Source: Anaerolineales bacterium (GTDB lineage: Bacteria; Chloroflexota; Anaerolineae; Anaerolineales; UBA11579). Taken from it: a stretch of DNA of 64,000 bases. Numbering within the stretch: the first letter of the stretch is position 1; the number at the start of each line of letters is the position of its first letter. The stretch spans positions 591,027-655,026 of the forward strand of contig JAHBVC010000002.1 of the NCBI GenBank assembly GCA_019637755.1, written 5' to 3'. A model generated the notes under the pieces. The model had not been told where the DNA came from, did not search any database, and saw only the letters and a list, made by a program, of their open reading frames with translations. Positions 52,148 through 61,075 of the stretch are shown here, in pieces. Made by a program: the position numbers and the translations under genes.

Positions 52148-53554
52148 TTACTTTTGACCCAGTTCGCGCGTGACGGCAAACGAAGTAAACGGCACGGCAA
52201 AGCGATCGACTTCCTCGTAGCTACCGAGCGTATCCATTAGGCCTAAACGCCCACCGTTTTGACTCTGCTCCAGGATCAGGAAGCGCGCCGCATCCACCCA
52301 TTGCACTTGCAGCGCGAAAGGTGCCAGCGTGCCCGGCAGGGCCAGCGGGCTAACTTGGCTGTCGGCGGCGTTGGCCAGCACTAAGCGGGCGGCGCCATCT
52401 ACATAGGAGTACAGGTAGCGACTGCTATCCGGCGACCAAGCCAGGAATTGGATCTGCTCGCCGCGCAACACCGGCGACTCATTGCTGCCGTTGCTCAGCG
52501 CAATCACCAGCTCGTTGGCGCCGCTATCGCCATCCAGCGGGCGCAGGTAGGCCACCCGCCCGCCATCGGGCGAGAAGCGCGCCGCGCCCATGATGAAGAA
52601 GGCCGCCTGCACGCTGCCTGCCTGGAAGGCGGGCGTGCCATCCAAGGGAATCCACCACAACGCGGTCTCCGGCCGCCCAGGGGCCAAGGCATCTGCCGGC
52701 GGCACAGCCACCAGCAGGGCGCGGCCATCCTGCGCCCAATACAGTGGCGGGCTGTAGAGATATTCACTGTAGGTGATGACCTGTGAAAAGGTGATCAGCT
52801 CACGGCGCAAATAGCTGCCATCGCTATTGATCACATGCACCTGCGTGGGGGTAGAGAAGGCGATCTGCTGACCATCTGGCGAGAAGGCAAATTCGTCACC
52901 GCCCTGCTCCACGCCCAGCAATGGGGTCAGCTCACCTGAATCGACATTGACCAGCGTAAGATCATTGCGTAAGGTACGCCCCACACCGGGGTGCAGCATC
53001 TGAGTATTGAAGGCCAGGCTGTGGCTGCGCGGCTGAAACTGGAAACGTGCAACCGAGGCGATGTTGTTGCCATCCGGCACTGGCTGGCTGGCCAAGTAGG
53101 CCGTATCCACCAAGGCGCGGTTGTTGGCGCCATCACTGCTCACCACCCACAGCTCGGCCAGCGTTTCTGGCGCTGCAAATTCGCTATCAGGGTCGTACTG
53201 CGGGTTCGGCTGGCTGCGCGTATAGGCAATGCGGCAACCATCGCCGGAGATCGCTACCTCCAGTACATCCGCGCTTTCGGTGAGCTGCGTGCGCATGCCG
53301 CCCTGGGTCCACAACCACAGGTTGCCGTCCTTTACATAGGCCACGTTCACCAAGCCAGCATTGCTGCAGGCCGGCTCGCTGGGCGCCTGCGTAGCCACTT
53401 CGCCCAGTGTAGGCTGCGCAGTGGGCACCGGCTGCCCGTTGGCCGCCAGGGTGGCGGCTACACTGGTGGCCACTTGATCCGCTGCGCTGATGTTTGCAGC
53501 GCAAGCCGCCAGCAATAGGTTGAGGCATAGCAGGGCAAGGATTTTGAAACGCAT
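52148..53554 (-). CDS. Beta-propeller lipoprotein
   Basis: 468 residues. Lipobox LAAC with Cys18, then a Thr/Pro/Ala linker (about 40-62) and propeller blades with the SPDG turn: AISGDGCRIAYTRS, FSPDGQQIAFS, FSPDGGRVAYLR, WSPDSSRYLYSY. It should be anchored on the outer face of the membrane. No enzyme motif. Its blades are less regular than those of the TolB-like protein at 19738-20766. Confidence 0.82.
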   Translation of the reverse strand: MRFKILALLCLNLLLAACAANISAADQVATSVAATLAANGQPVPTAQPTLGEVATQAPSEPACSNAGLVNVAYVKDGNLWLWTQGGMRTQLTESADVLEVAISGDGCRIAYTRSQPNPQYDPDSEFAAPETLAELWVVSSDGANNRALVDTAYLASQPVPDGNNIASVARFQFQPRSHSLAFNTQMLHPGVGRTLRNDLTLVNVDSGELTPLLGVEQGGDEFAFSPDGQQIAFSTPTQVHVINSDGSYLRRELITFSQVITYSEYLYSPPLYWAQDGRALLVAVPPADALAPGRPETALWWIPLDGTPAFQAGSVQAAFFIMGAARFSPDGGRVAYLRPLDGDSGANELVIALSNGSNESPVLRGEQIQFLAWSPDSSRYLYSYVDGAARLVLANAADSQVSPLALPGTLAPFALQVQWVDAARFLILEQSQNGGRLGLMDTLGSYEEVDRFAVPFTSFAVTRELGQK

Positions 53555-53630
53555 GGCACTCTCCGCAGGGTGGTGTTGATTCTAATATACGCCTCCGCAG
53601 CCACAGAGTTTTCCGCTATACGGTTTGATG

Positions 53631-53645
53631 TCTAACAGTTAGAAT
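53631..53645 (+). promoter_or_regulatory. MarR-type operator overlapping a leaderless promoter
   Basis: TCTAAC-A-GTTAGA (53631-53643) is a perfect six-base inverted repeat of the size bound by MarR dimers. It overlaps the -10 TAGAAT (53640-53645), which ends seven bases before the marR ATG at 53653. This fits autorepression. Confidence 0.55.
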
Positions 53646-53652
53646 ACTAACC

Positions 53653-54105
53653 ATGAACCGGCCAACTTTGGAAAGCGAAGTATGTACCGCATTGATCCGC
53701 GTGGGCACACGCATGGCGGCGGGCTTTGACCAGCGCTTTGCCGAGTTCAGCCTGACCCAAGCGCAGTTCCGCACGCTGGTGGGTGTGATCATGTTAGACC
53801 GCGGCGAGGGCATTACCCCCTCGGAGCTGGCAGACCACTTGTTTGTGGAGCGCGCCACACTCTCGGTGGTGGCGCAGGCACTGGTCAAGCGCGGGCTGCT
53901 GGTGCGCCGCCCGGGTGCGAACCGCCGCAGCCACCGGCTCTCACTTACCGAGGCGGGCATAGCCATACTGCAACAGAGCATAGCCCCGGCGCTGCAGCTG
54001 GCAGACGAGACGGTGCAGGGCCTATCGCAAGCGGCGCTGCAAAACATGCTCGCCAGCCTGAACCATCTGGAAGCGCATCTGCGCCAGGCGCAAAAGAAGG
54101 CCTAA
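53653..54105 (+). CDS. MarR-family transcriptional regulator
   Basis: 150 residues. Winged-helix DNA-binding core: LTQAQFRTLVGVI, ITPSELADHLFVERATLSVVAQALVKRGLLVRRPGANRRSHRLSLTEAG with the recognition helix and the DRR-like wing, flanked by the helices that form the dimer. MarR repressors respond to small aromatic ligands. It is followed after 68 bases by an ABC exporter operon, its probable target; an inverted repeat lies over its own promoter. Confidence 0.92.
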   Translation: MNRPTLESEVCTALIRVGTRMAAGFDQRFAEFSLTQAQFRTLVGVIMLDRGEGITPSELADHLFVERATLSVVAQALVKRGLLVRRPGANRRSHRLSLTEAGIAILQQSIAPALQLADETVQGLSQAALQNMLASLNHLEAHLRQAQKKA

Positions 54106-54173
54106 GCCGCAAACAACCCACACCCCCGCTCACTCGTATATAGGATGTTCGCCAAATCAACCAAGGAAATGAC

Positions 54174-55121
54174 ATGAGCCAACCCATCTTGCAGGCGCAA
54201 GACCTGCACAAACATTACGAAAAAACCCACGCGGTACAAGGCATCAGCTTTGAGATTCAGCAGGGGGAGATCTTCAGCCTGCTGGGGCCAAACGGCGCCG
54301 GTAAAACCACCACCATCTCGATATTGAGCTGCTTGCTCAGCCCTAGCGAGGGCGACGCCCTCATTGACGGCCACTCAGTACGAAGAGACGCCGACGCGGT
54401 GAAAAAGATCATTGGCGTGGTGCCGCAGGAAATTGCGCTGTACCCTGACCTGACGGCGCGCGAGAACCTGATGTTCTGGGGCAAGATGTACAGCCTGGGC
54501 GGCGCCCACCTCAAGCAACGCGTCGAAGAGACGCTGGAGATCGCCGGTCTGAGCGACCGCGCCAACGAAAAAGTGGAGAGCTACTCCGGCGGCATGAAGC
54601 GGCGCATCAACATTGCCGTGGGCTTGCTGCATGAGCCCAAGGTGCTGTTCATGGATGAGCCCACCGTAGGCATTGACCCGCAAAGCCGCCGCCGCATTCT
54701 GGATACGGTGCTGGAGCTTAACCAGCGCGGGCTAACCGTGCTGTACACCACCCACTATATGGAAGAAGCCGCCGAGCTGAGCAAGCGCATCGGCATTGTG
54801 GACCACGGCAAGTTGATTGCGCTGGGCACGCAGGACGAGCTGACCCAGCTGGTGGGCGAGCGCGATGCGCTGCAGATTGGCATCAGTGGTATCAGCGAGC
54901 CGCAACCGCTGCTGGCGCAGCTGAATGCGCTGAACGGCATCCACAAGGCGGCCTACGAAGACGAGCTGCTCTTGCTGCAAGCTGACCACGCCAATGAGCA
55001 ACTCAGCGGCATCATCGCCGCCATCACGGGCGCCGGGGGCCAGGTCAAGAGCATCAAGATCGAGGAACTCAACCTTGAAGCGGTGTTCCTGCACCTCACC
55101 GGCCGTGCCCTGCGAGACTGA
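54174..55121 (+). CDS. ABC exporter ATPase (DrrA-like)
   Basis: 315 residues. ATP-binding cassette: Walker [11 protein letters not shown]-loop [10 protein letters not shown], signature YSGGMKRR, Walker [13 protein letters not shown] and His switch TTHYMEEA. The C-terminal 80 residues form the extra domain of DrrA/NatA-type exporters. It powers the two permeases encoded next. AAGGAAA upstream is a good ribosome binding site. A TATATAGG stretch at 54137 may be the promoter. Confidence 0.95.
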   Translation: MSQPILQAQDLHKHYEKTHAVQGISFEIQQGEIFSLLGPNGAGKTTTISILSCLLSPSEGDALIDGHSVRRDADAVKKIIGVVPQEIALYPDLTARENLMFWGKMYSLGGAHLKQRVEETLEIAGLSDRANEKVESYSGGMKRRINIAVGLLHEPKVLFMDEPTVGIDPQSRRRILDTVLELNQRGLTVLYTTHYMEEAAELSKRIGIVDHGKLIALGTQDELTQLVGERDALQIGISGISEPQPLLAQLNALNGIHKAAYEDELLLLQADHANEQLSGIIAAITGAGGQVKSIKIEELNLEAVFLHLTGRALRD

Positions 55122-55123
55122 GC

Positions 55124-56371
55124 ATGAAAGCCCTTGAGATTGCGTTCAAAGATACGCTGACGCGCTTCCGTGACTGGAAGGCGTTGGTAGGCATGCTGGC
55201 CGCCCCGCTGATGATCAGCGCGCTGATCGGCTTGGCGTTTGGCAACTTCTCTAGTGATGAGGCGCCTATCGAGAACATTCGCATGGCGCTGGTGAACCTG
55301 GACGACGGCGAACTCGGCCAAGCCTATGAAGACGTGCTCACCAGCCCTGATTTGGAGAACCTGATCGCCCTGGAGATCAGTGAGGATGCCGCGGCGGCCA
55401 AAGCGCGCATTGAAAGTGGCGAACTGCGCGCCGTATTGGTGATCCCTGCAGATTTTAGTGAAACCGTCATCCCTGACGGCGAAGGCGAAAGCGGCACAGC
55501 CAGCGTGGAGCTGCATACCGACCCTGCCGCATCCGTGAGCCCGATCATCGTCAAGAGCATTGTGGAGCGCATCAGCGCCAGCATCAACACCATGCTGCTG
55601 GCGGGCAGCGTATCTGGCGACCGCATTGCGCCGTATGCACCGCTGCTGGGCGCCGAGATGGCCACCCTGGGCGAAGCGATTGGCGCCGAACTGCAAAGCG
55701 AGCGCTTTGATTTCCAGGAGCCCACACTGTCTTTGGAGATGATCGCTACCGGCGAAGATGAAGAGCCGTTTGACCCCTTCGCCTTCTTCATTCCCGGTAT
55801 GGCGGTGTTCTTTTTGATGTTCAGCATGTTCGAAGGGTCCCGCTCCATCCTGCAAGAAGAGCGCAACTGGACCTTGCAACGGTTGATGAGCACGCCCACC
55901 CCCACTTGGCAAATCATCTTGGGCAAGATGGGCGGCACATTCCTCACCGGCTTGTTGCAGTTCATCGTACTGGTGCTCAGCTCGGCACTGCTGTTTGGCG
56001 TCAACTGGGGTAACTCCATTCTGGGGCTGCTGATCATGGTCGTGCTGACGGTGTTCGCCGCCAGCGGGCTGGGCGCCATGCTGACCGCCTTCTCGCGCAA
56101 CGAGAACCATGCCGGCGTGGTGGGCAGTGCCGTTTCGTTGGTGTTCGGTGCGCTGGGCGGCAGTTTCTTCCCCACGGATGGGCTGACTGGCATCGTCAAC
56201 CTGGCCAGCAAGCTCACCGTCAATCGCTGGGCGATGGACGGACTGCTGGCGCTCACCGTTGAGCGCGGCGGGCTGGCCGACATTCAAACCCCGGCGCTGG
56301 TGCTGGCCGTGATTGGCCTCGTGACCTTTGGCCTGGCCCTGATGGCCTTTCAGAAACGGTTCGTGAAATGA
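55124..56371 (+). CDS. ABC-2 type exporter permease
   Basis: 415 residues. ABC-2 layout: membrane segment at about 20-40, a large extracellular domain (about 45-210), then five segments from about 220. The coupling region FEGSRSILQEERNWTLQRLMSTP is well conserved (ERExGTL-like). It starts two bases after the ATPase stop and overlaps the next permease by four bases. With the second permease it would form a heterodimeric drug or lipid exporter. Confidence 0.92.
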   Translation: MKALEIAFKDTLTRFRDWKALVGMLAAPLMISALIGLAFGNFSSDEAPIENIRMALVNLDDGELGQAYEDVLTSPDLENLIALEISEDAAAAKARIESGELRAVLVIPADFSETVIPDGEGESGTASVELHTDPAASVSPIIVKSIVERISASINTMLLAGSVSGDRIAPYAPLLGAEMATLGEAIGAELQSERFDFQEPTLSLEMIATGEDEEPFDPFAFFIPGMAVFFLMFSMFEGSRSILQEERNWTLQRLMSTPTPTWQIILGKMGGTFLTGLLQFIVLVLSSALLFGVNWGNSILGLLIMVVLTVFAASGLGAMLTAFSRNENHAGVVGSAVSLVFGALGGSFFPTDGLTGIVNLASKLTVNRWAMDGLLALTVERGGLADIQTPALVLAVIGLVTFGLALMAFQKRFVK

Positions 56372-57597
56372 AACAGCTCAAAAACCTGCTTAACATCGCT
56401 TGGTTGTACCTATACACAACCTACAAAGACCGCAGCACCTTTATCTGGGGCCTGGCCCTGCCGCTGATCTTCACCACTGTGCTGGGCGTGGGTATGCAAG
56501 GCTTTGCCAGTGATGACGAGCCGCCCAGCTGGAACATTGCGGTGGTGAACCAGGATGCCGGCCCCTTTGGCAGCCAGCTGATCGCACGGCTGGATGCGCA
56601 CCCCAGCCTGCAGGCCGAAACCCTGAGCCAAGCTGAGGCTGACGCCCGCATGGAAGATGGCGAGAGCAGTGTGCTGCTGCAGATCCCGACGGAGATGAGC
56701 CGCAATCTGGAAGCCGGCCAACCCACGCGCCTGCCGCTGCTGACGCGGATCAACGAGCCGCTGTCTGCCCAGGTGGTGGAGCAAGCCGTACTGGCGGCGC
56801 TGTTTGATGTGAGCGCCAGCGTGCAGATCGCCAATACCAGCCTGCTGGTAGCCGAACGTATGGATTTGTTCAGCCGTGAGGGTGCGCCCAGCGAGGCTGA
56901 GTATCTGCAAGACAGCCTTGAGGCTGCTCAGGCCGCGCAGGAAACCCAGCCGATCACAGTGACCACGCGCCAACTGACCCGGCTGGATGAGCAAACCGAC
57001 ATCCCCATCGGCTTCACGCAAGCCTCGCCGGGCAACATGGTCATCTTCTCGATGTTCTTCATCGTGTACGGCGCCAGCAGCATTTTGCTGGAACGCGAGC
57101 AAGGCACGTTGCGCCGCCTGCTAACCACGCCGGCGAGCAAGCTGGCGATCTTGGGTGGCAAGCTGCTGGGCGTGTTCGTTGCTGGCCTGGCGCAGGTAAG
57201 TTTGCTGGTCGTCGTGGGCCAGGTGGCCTTTGATGTGCCCTGGGGCCAATCCCCGGTAGCGCTGGCGGCCATGGTGCTGGCCTTCGCCTTCTGCATCACC
57301 AGCATGGGCATGCTGTTGGCGGCGCTGGTGCGCACCTATGCGCAGATCGATGCGCTGAGCATGCTGCTGATCCTGCCGTTGGCGGGCCTGGGCGGCGCCA
57401 TGTGGCCGATCGAGATCGTGCCAGACTTTATGCAGAAGATTGCCTTGTGGCTGCCCACTGGTTGGGCAATGCGCGGCTTTCAGGACATCATCATCCGCGG
57501 CTTCGGCCTGGCCGAAGTGCTACCCAGTGCGGGCATGTTGGTGCTGTTTGGCCTGGCGTTTCTGGTGCTGGGTGTGTGGCGCTTCAAGTACGAATAG
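56368..57597 (+). CDS. ABC-2 type exporter permease
   Basis: 409 residues, a paralogue of the preceding permease with the same layout. Conserved ASSILLEREQGTLRRLLTTPASK precedes the last membrane segments; the Pro-rich IVPDFMQKIALWLPTGWAMRGFQDI near the end is typical. The start overlaps the previous stop (ATGA). A bidirectional terminator follows. Confidence 0.92.
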   Translation: MKQLKNLLNIAWLYLYTTYKDRSTFIWGLALPLIFTTVLGVGMQGFASDDEPPSWNIAVVNQDAGPFGSQLIARLDAHPSLQAETLSQAEADARMEDGESSVLLQIPTEMSRNLEAGQPTRLPLLTRINEPLSAQVVEQAVLAALFDVSASVQIANTSLLVAERMDLFSREGAPSEAEYLQDSLEAAQAAQETQPITVTTRQLTRLDEQTDIPIGFTQASPGNMVIFSMFFIVYGASSILLEREQGTLRRLLTTPASKLAILGGKLLGVFVAGLAQVSLLVVVGQVAFDVPWGQSPVALAAMVLAFAFCITSMGMLLAALVRTYAQIDALSMLLILPLAGLGGAMWPIEIVPDFMQKIALWLPTGWAMRGFQDIIIRGFGLAEVLPSAGMLVLFGLAFLVLGVWRFKYE

Positions 57598-57609
57598 CGC
57601 AAGACACAA

Positions 57610-57640
57610 CAAAAAGCCTGCGCATTCCGCAGGCTTTTTT
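57610..57640. terminator. Bidirectional rho-independent terminator
   Basis: Stem AAAAAGCCTGCG / CGCAGGCTTTTT around CATTC, T tract on both strands, between convergent genes. Confidence 0.9.
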
Positions 57641-57641
57641 A

Positions 57642-58163
57642 TTACTTTTCGTCCTCGTCTGGCAGTGTGGGTTTGACGCGCAAAAACCAGTACGGGGCCG
57701 CCGGAAAGGTGTCTGCCAGCTTAGCATCCCAGATAAACTCGCTTGGCTGCACCAACGGCTTAAGCGCAGCATCCAGTGCCGGCAGCTTGCCGGCCAGCTC
57801 CGGCGCGGCTTCGCCCAGCAGTTGCATCAGCACGCGCGGGCGCACCTCATTGGCATAGTAGAGCGCATGTTGTTTGGGCTTATCCGCCAGCTCGGCAAGG
57901 TAATGCGACCACTGGCGCAGGCGTGCCGCGAATTCACGTTCAGCTTTCTTACGCCAAAGTACCGGCCAGGCGCGCTTGGCTTCGGCGATGGCGCGGCGAT
58001 CCTCTGGGCGCAGCTTGCCTTCGGCCTGCAAGCTGGCTTCGGCCAACAATACATTGCCGAGGGTCAGCTGCGGGTCCGCATCCAGCAGCCAAAACACATC
58101 ATCGGTTTGCAAATAGTCGGTTAGCTGTGGCAAACCATCCGTCAGAAAGCGTTGGTAGTCCAT
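57642..58163 (-). CDS. Conserved protein of unknown function
   Basis: 173 residues, soluble, helical and charged, with no signal or membrane segment. It starts MDYQRFLTDGLPQLTDYLQTDDVFW and has KRAWPVLWRKKAEREFAARLRQWSHYLAEL in the middle. I do not recognise a family. It is divergent from the GrpB-like gene with 38 bases between the two start codons, so control may be shared. Confidence 0.6.
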   Translation of the reverse strand: MDYQRFLTDGLPQLTDYLQTDDVFWLLDADPQLTLGNVLLAEASLQAEGKLRPEDRRAIAEAKRAWPVLWRKKAEREFAARLRQWSHYLAELADKPKQHALYYANEVRPRVLMQLLGEAAPELAGKLPALDAALKPLVQPSEFIWDAKLADTFPAAPYWFLRVKPTLPDEDEK

Positions 58164-58186
58164 AAACCTATGATACCTCGCTGAGT

Positions 58187-58192
58187 TACAAT
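58187..58192 (+). promoter_or_regulatory. -10 element (TACAAT) of the GrpB-like gene, leaderless
   Basis: TACAAT ends nine bases before the ATG at 58202, with no ribosome binding site. Confidence 0.5.
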
Positions 58193-58201
58193 CCCGCCGC
58201 C

Positions 58202-58768
58202 ATGGTGACGATAAGCGACTACCAGCCAGGCTGGCCAGATGAGTTCCGCCGTGAGGCGGCGCGCATACGCGCGGCGCTCGGCGACCTGGCGCTGCGCATC
58301 GATCACATCGGCTCGACCGCAGTGGCGGGGCTGGCCGCTAAAGACATCCTCGATATCCAGGTCAGCGTGGCCGCATTGCGCCCAGCGGTGATCGCAGCCC
58401 TGCAAGCCGCCGGCTACCAATACCGGAAAGAGATCGACCGCGACCACGTGCCACCCGGCGGTGCCAGCGCCGCCGAGGCCTGGCGCAAACTGTATTTTCG
58501 TGAGGCTCCGGCTACGCGCGTGGTGCATATTCATGTGCGCGTTGCGGGGCAGCCCAACCAGTGCTATCCGTTGCTCTTTCGCGATTATTTGCGCGCCCAC
58601 CCTGCCAGCGCAGCAGCCTATGGCGAGCTCAAACGCCGCCTGGCTGCCAATCTGGCCGATAGTGACAGCTACCCCGACGTCAAAGACCCGGCGGTGGATC
58701 TGATCTACCTCGCGGCGGAAGACTGGGCCGCGGCCACAGGCTGGCAACCCGCTGCCTCAGACGCGTAA
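58202..58768 (+). CDS. GrpB-family nucleotidyltransferase-like protein
   Basis: 188 residues. The family signature IDHIGSTAVAGLAAKDILDIQV is present near residues 36-57: GSTAVxGLxAKxxxDI, a relative of the polymerase-beta nucleotidyltransferase motif. HIHVR in the middle and a C-terminal YPDVKDP also match. The function of GrpB proteins is not settled; some are fused to dephospho-CoA kinase. A terminator follows directly. Confidence 0.9.
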   Translation: MVTISDYQPGWPDEFRREAARIRAALGDLALRIDHIGSTAVAGLAAKDILDIQVSVAALRPAVIAALQAAGYQYRKEIDRDHVPPGGASAAEAWRKLYFREAPATRVVHIHVRVAGQPNQCYPLLFRDYLRAHPASAAAYGELKRRLAANLADSDSYPDVKDPAVDLIYLAAEDWAAATGWQPAASDA

Positions 58769-58769
58769 C

Positions 58770-58800
58770 AAAAACGGCGGGCCAATGGCCCGCCGTTTTG
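58770..58800. terminator. Bidirectional rho-independent terminator
   Basis: A 13-base stem (58771-58783 with 58787-58799) around AAT, between grpB and the convergent pdhC. Confidence 0.88.
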
Positions 58801-58820
58801 ATTGTCTGTATATCCCCGCG

Positions 58821-60101
58821 CTACATGAGCAGCGCGATGGGGTTCTCGATGTAGGCAGCCAGGGCCTGCAGATACTGCGCACCCTCGGCACCATCACTGA
58901 TGCGATGGTCGATCGAGATGGTGATGCGCATGCGATTGCCCACGGCGATCTGGCCGTTCTTGACCACCGGCACTTCCTGAGCAGCACCCACGGCCAGAAT
59001 GGCGGCCTCAGGCGGGTTGACGATGGCAGTGAAGCTGTGCACATCGTACATGCCCAGGTTGCTGATGGAGAAGGTGGAGCCTTCGATATCCTCCGTGCTG
59101 ACTTTGCCTCCGCGCACGCGGCCGGCCATCTCACGCACTTCCTGCGAGATTTGGCGCAGCGGCTTGCGGTCTGCATCGCGGCACACCACCACCAGCAGGC
59201 CGCCTTCCACCGCTACGGCTACGCCGATATTGACCTGGCCGAGCTGCACGATGGCGTCGCCATCCAATTTGGCGTTGAGGTTGGGGTATTGGCGCAGGGT
59301 CAGCGCGGCGGCCTTGATGATGAAGTCATTCACGCTGAGCTTCTCACCGCTGCCTTCGAGGGCGGCATTGGCCTGGGCGCGCGCTTCCAGCAGGCGGTCT
59401 ACATCGTATTCATGCGTGACGTAGAAGTGTGGGATCTCCTGGCGAGATTGCACCATGCGGCGGCCGATGGCCGAGCGCAGACGCGTGAGCGGCACGCGCT
59501 TGTCGGCTGGCGCCGGGCCGAGGTCAGCCAGCTGCAGGCCAGGCAGCGACAAACCGCTGCCGCCGGCTTTGGCGCCTTCAACATCACGCTTGGTGATGCG
59601 GCCGAGTGGGCCGGAGCCGCGCACGGACTTGAGGTTGACGCCGCGCTCCTGAGCGATCTTGCGCGCCAGGGGCGAGGCGCGGACGCCGTCGGGTAAGCGG
59701 CCATCAGCGTCAGCACCTGGGATTGGCTTGTCGTCCGTCTTAATCTGTTTATCGTTTAATCCAATAATCGCTTGCTTTTGATTAACTGATGGCTCTTGAT
59801 TAACAGATTTCTCTTCGGTTTTAGGCGCGACTGCTTGTGCTGCTGCCCCCTCATACTTCTCACCCTCCGCGCCAATGGCGGCGATGGGGTTGCTTACGGG
59901 CACAGGGGTGCCCTCGGTCACCAGGTGCTTGAGCACCACACCGCTGTATTGGGATTCGACTTCTACTGTGGCCTTATCGGTCTCGATTTCGGCCAGCAGC
60001 TCACCCTTTTCTACTTTGTCGCCTTCTTTCTTGACCCAGCGCAGCAGAGTGCCCTCGGCCATATCAAAGCCGAGCTTGGGCATGGTTACGATGTCTGCCA
60101 T
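58821..60101 (-). CDS. pdhC: Pyruvate dehydrogenase E2, dihydrolipoyl acyltransferase
   Basis: 426 residues. One lipoyl domain (1-78) with Lys43 in EIETDKATVEVES, a linker (about 90-130) that is AT-rich in DNA, the peripheral subunit-binding domain (about 135-172, VRASPLARKIAQERGVNLKSVRGSGPLGRITKRDV) and the catalytic domain with DHRISDG near the C-terminus. It moves acetyl from E1 to CoA. The subtype, pyruvate or branched 2-oxo acid, is not certain from sequence. Its ATG overlaps the TAA of pdhB by one base. No E3 gene is in the window. Confidence 0.92.
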   Translation of the reverse strand: MADIVTMPKLGFDMAEGTLLRWVKKEGDKVEKGELLAEIETDKATVEVESQYSGVVLKHLVTEGTPVPVSNPIAAIGAEGEKYEGAAAQAVAPKTEEKSVNQEPSVNQKQAIIGLNDKQIKTDDKPIPGADADGRLPDGVRASPLARKIAQERGVNLKSVRGSGPLGRITKRDVEGAKAGGSGLSLPGLQLADLGPAPADKRVPLTRLRSAIGRRMVQSRQEIPHFYVTHEYDVDRLLEARAQANAALEGSGEKLSVNDFIIKAAALTLRQYPNLNAKLDGDAIVQLGQVNIGVAVAVEGGLLVVVCRDADRKPLRQISQEVREMAGRVRGGKVSTEDIEGSTFSISNLGMYDVHSFTAIVNPPEAAILAVGAAQEVPVVKNGQIAVGNRMRITISIDHRISDGAEGAQYLQALAAYIENPIALLM

Positions 60102-61072
60102 TACAGCACCTCTTTCACCGCAGCCACCACATCCGCCACTTGCGGCAGCGCAAACTGCTCCAGAGCGGCGTTATACGGCAGCGGCACTTCCTTCTGTGCT
60201 ACACGCTTGACGGGTGCATCAGCGTAATCGAAAGCGGCCTCGTACAGGCGGGTGGCTACTTCAGCGCCTACACCGTAGCTGGGCCAGCCTTCTTCCACAA
60301 TGACGGCACGGTTGGTCTTTTTGAATGAAGCCAACGCCGGCCCCATGTCCAAGGGACGCAAGGAGCGCAGATCCACAATCTCAACTTCAATGCCTTCTTG
60401 CGAGAGTTGGTCGGCGGCGGCCATCGAAAGCTGCAAACCCTTGCAGTAGGTCACGATGGTGACGGCGTCACCTTCGCGTTGCACTTTGGAGACGCCGATG
60501 GGCGTGGTGTAATCACCTTCGGGCACTTCGCCGCGCACCTGGTACATGGCGGCGTGCTCGATGAACAGCACCGGGTCATCATCGCGGATGGCGGCTTTGA
60601 GCAGGCCCTTGGCGTCTTCCGGCGTGCCGGGCGAGACGACCTTGAGGCCGGGGAAGTGAGCAAAGATCGCATCGGGCGTTTGTGAGTGCGTGGCGCCAAG
60701 TTGGCGGCCACCGCCACCCGCGGTGCGGATCACCAGGGGCACCTTCATCTGCCCACCAAACATGGTGTGCATCTTGGGTGCCTCGTTGACAATGTAATCC
60801 ATCGCCACGAAGGCGAAGTTGATCGTCATGATCTCGGAGACGGGGCGCAGGCCCACCATCGCAGCACCAATGCCGGCGCCAACGATGGCGGATTCGGCGA
60901 TAGGGGTATCGCGCACGCGCTTCTCGCCAAAGTGATCGAGGAACCCTTTCGTGACGGCATAGGTGCCGCCCCACACACCCACTTCTTCACCCAGGATAAA
61001 TACCTTGGGGTCACGCTCCATCTCTTCCCATAGGGCATCGGAGATGGCCTGGCGCATAGTGATGATTGCCAT
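60101..61072 (-). CDS. pdhB: Pyruvate dehydrogenase E1 component, beta subunit
   Basis: 323 residues, normal length. Transketolase-like pyrimidine domain at the N-terminus (ISDALWEEMERDPKVFILGEEVGVWGG, DTPIAESAIVGAGIGAAMVGLRPV), then the C-terminal domain (VTIVTYCKGLQLSMAAADQL, VEIVDLRSLRPLDM). With the alpha subunit it decarboxylates the 2-oxo acid on thiamine diphosphate and acetylates lipoyl-E2. It lies three bases after pdhA and overlaps pdhC by one base. Confidence 0.95.
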   Translation of the reverse strand: MAIITMRQAISDALWEEMERDPKVFILGEEVGVWGGTYAVTKGFLDHFGEKRVRDTPIAESAIVGAGIGAAMVGLRPVSEIMTINFAFVAMDYIVNEAPKMHTMFGGQMKVPLVIRTAGGGGRQLGATHSQTPDAIFAHFPGLKVVSPGTPEDAKGLLKAAIRDDDPVLFIEHAAMYQVRGEVPEGDYTTPIGVSKVQREGDAVTIVTYCKGLQLSMAAADQLSQEGIEVEIVDLRSLRPLDMGPALASFKKTNRAVIVEEGWPSYGVGAEVATRLYEAAFDYADAPVKRVAQKEVPLPYNAALEQFALPQVADVVAAVKEVL

Positions 61073-61075
61073 GCT

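Noticed and set aside
54953-56287. 444-codon open frame on the minus strand
   Set aside because: Antisense to the ABC permease and rich in His/Gln, with no recognisable domain or start signals.
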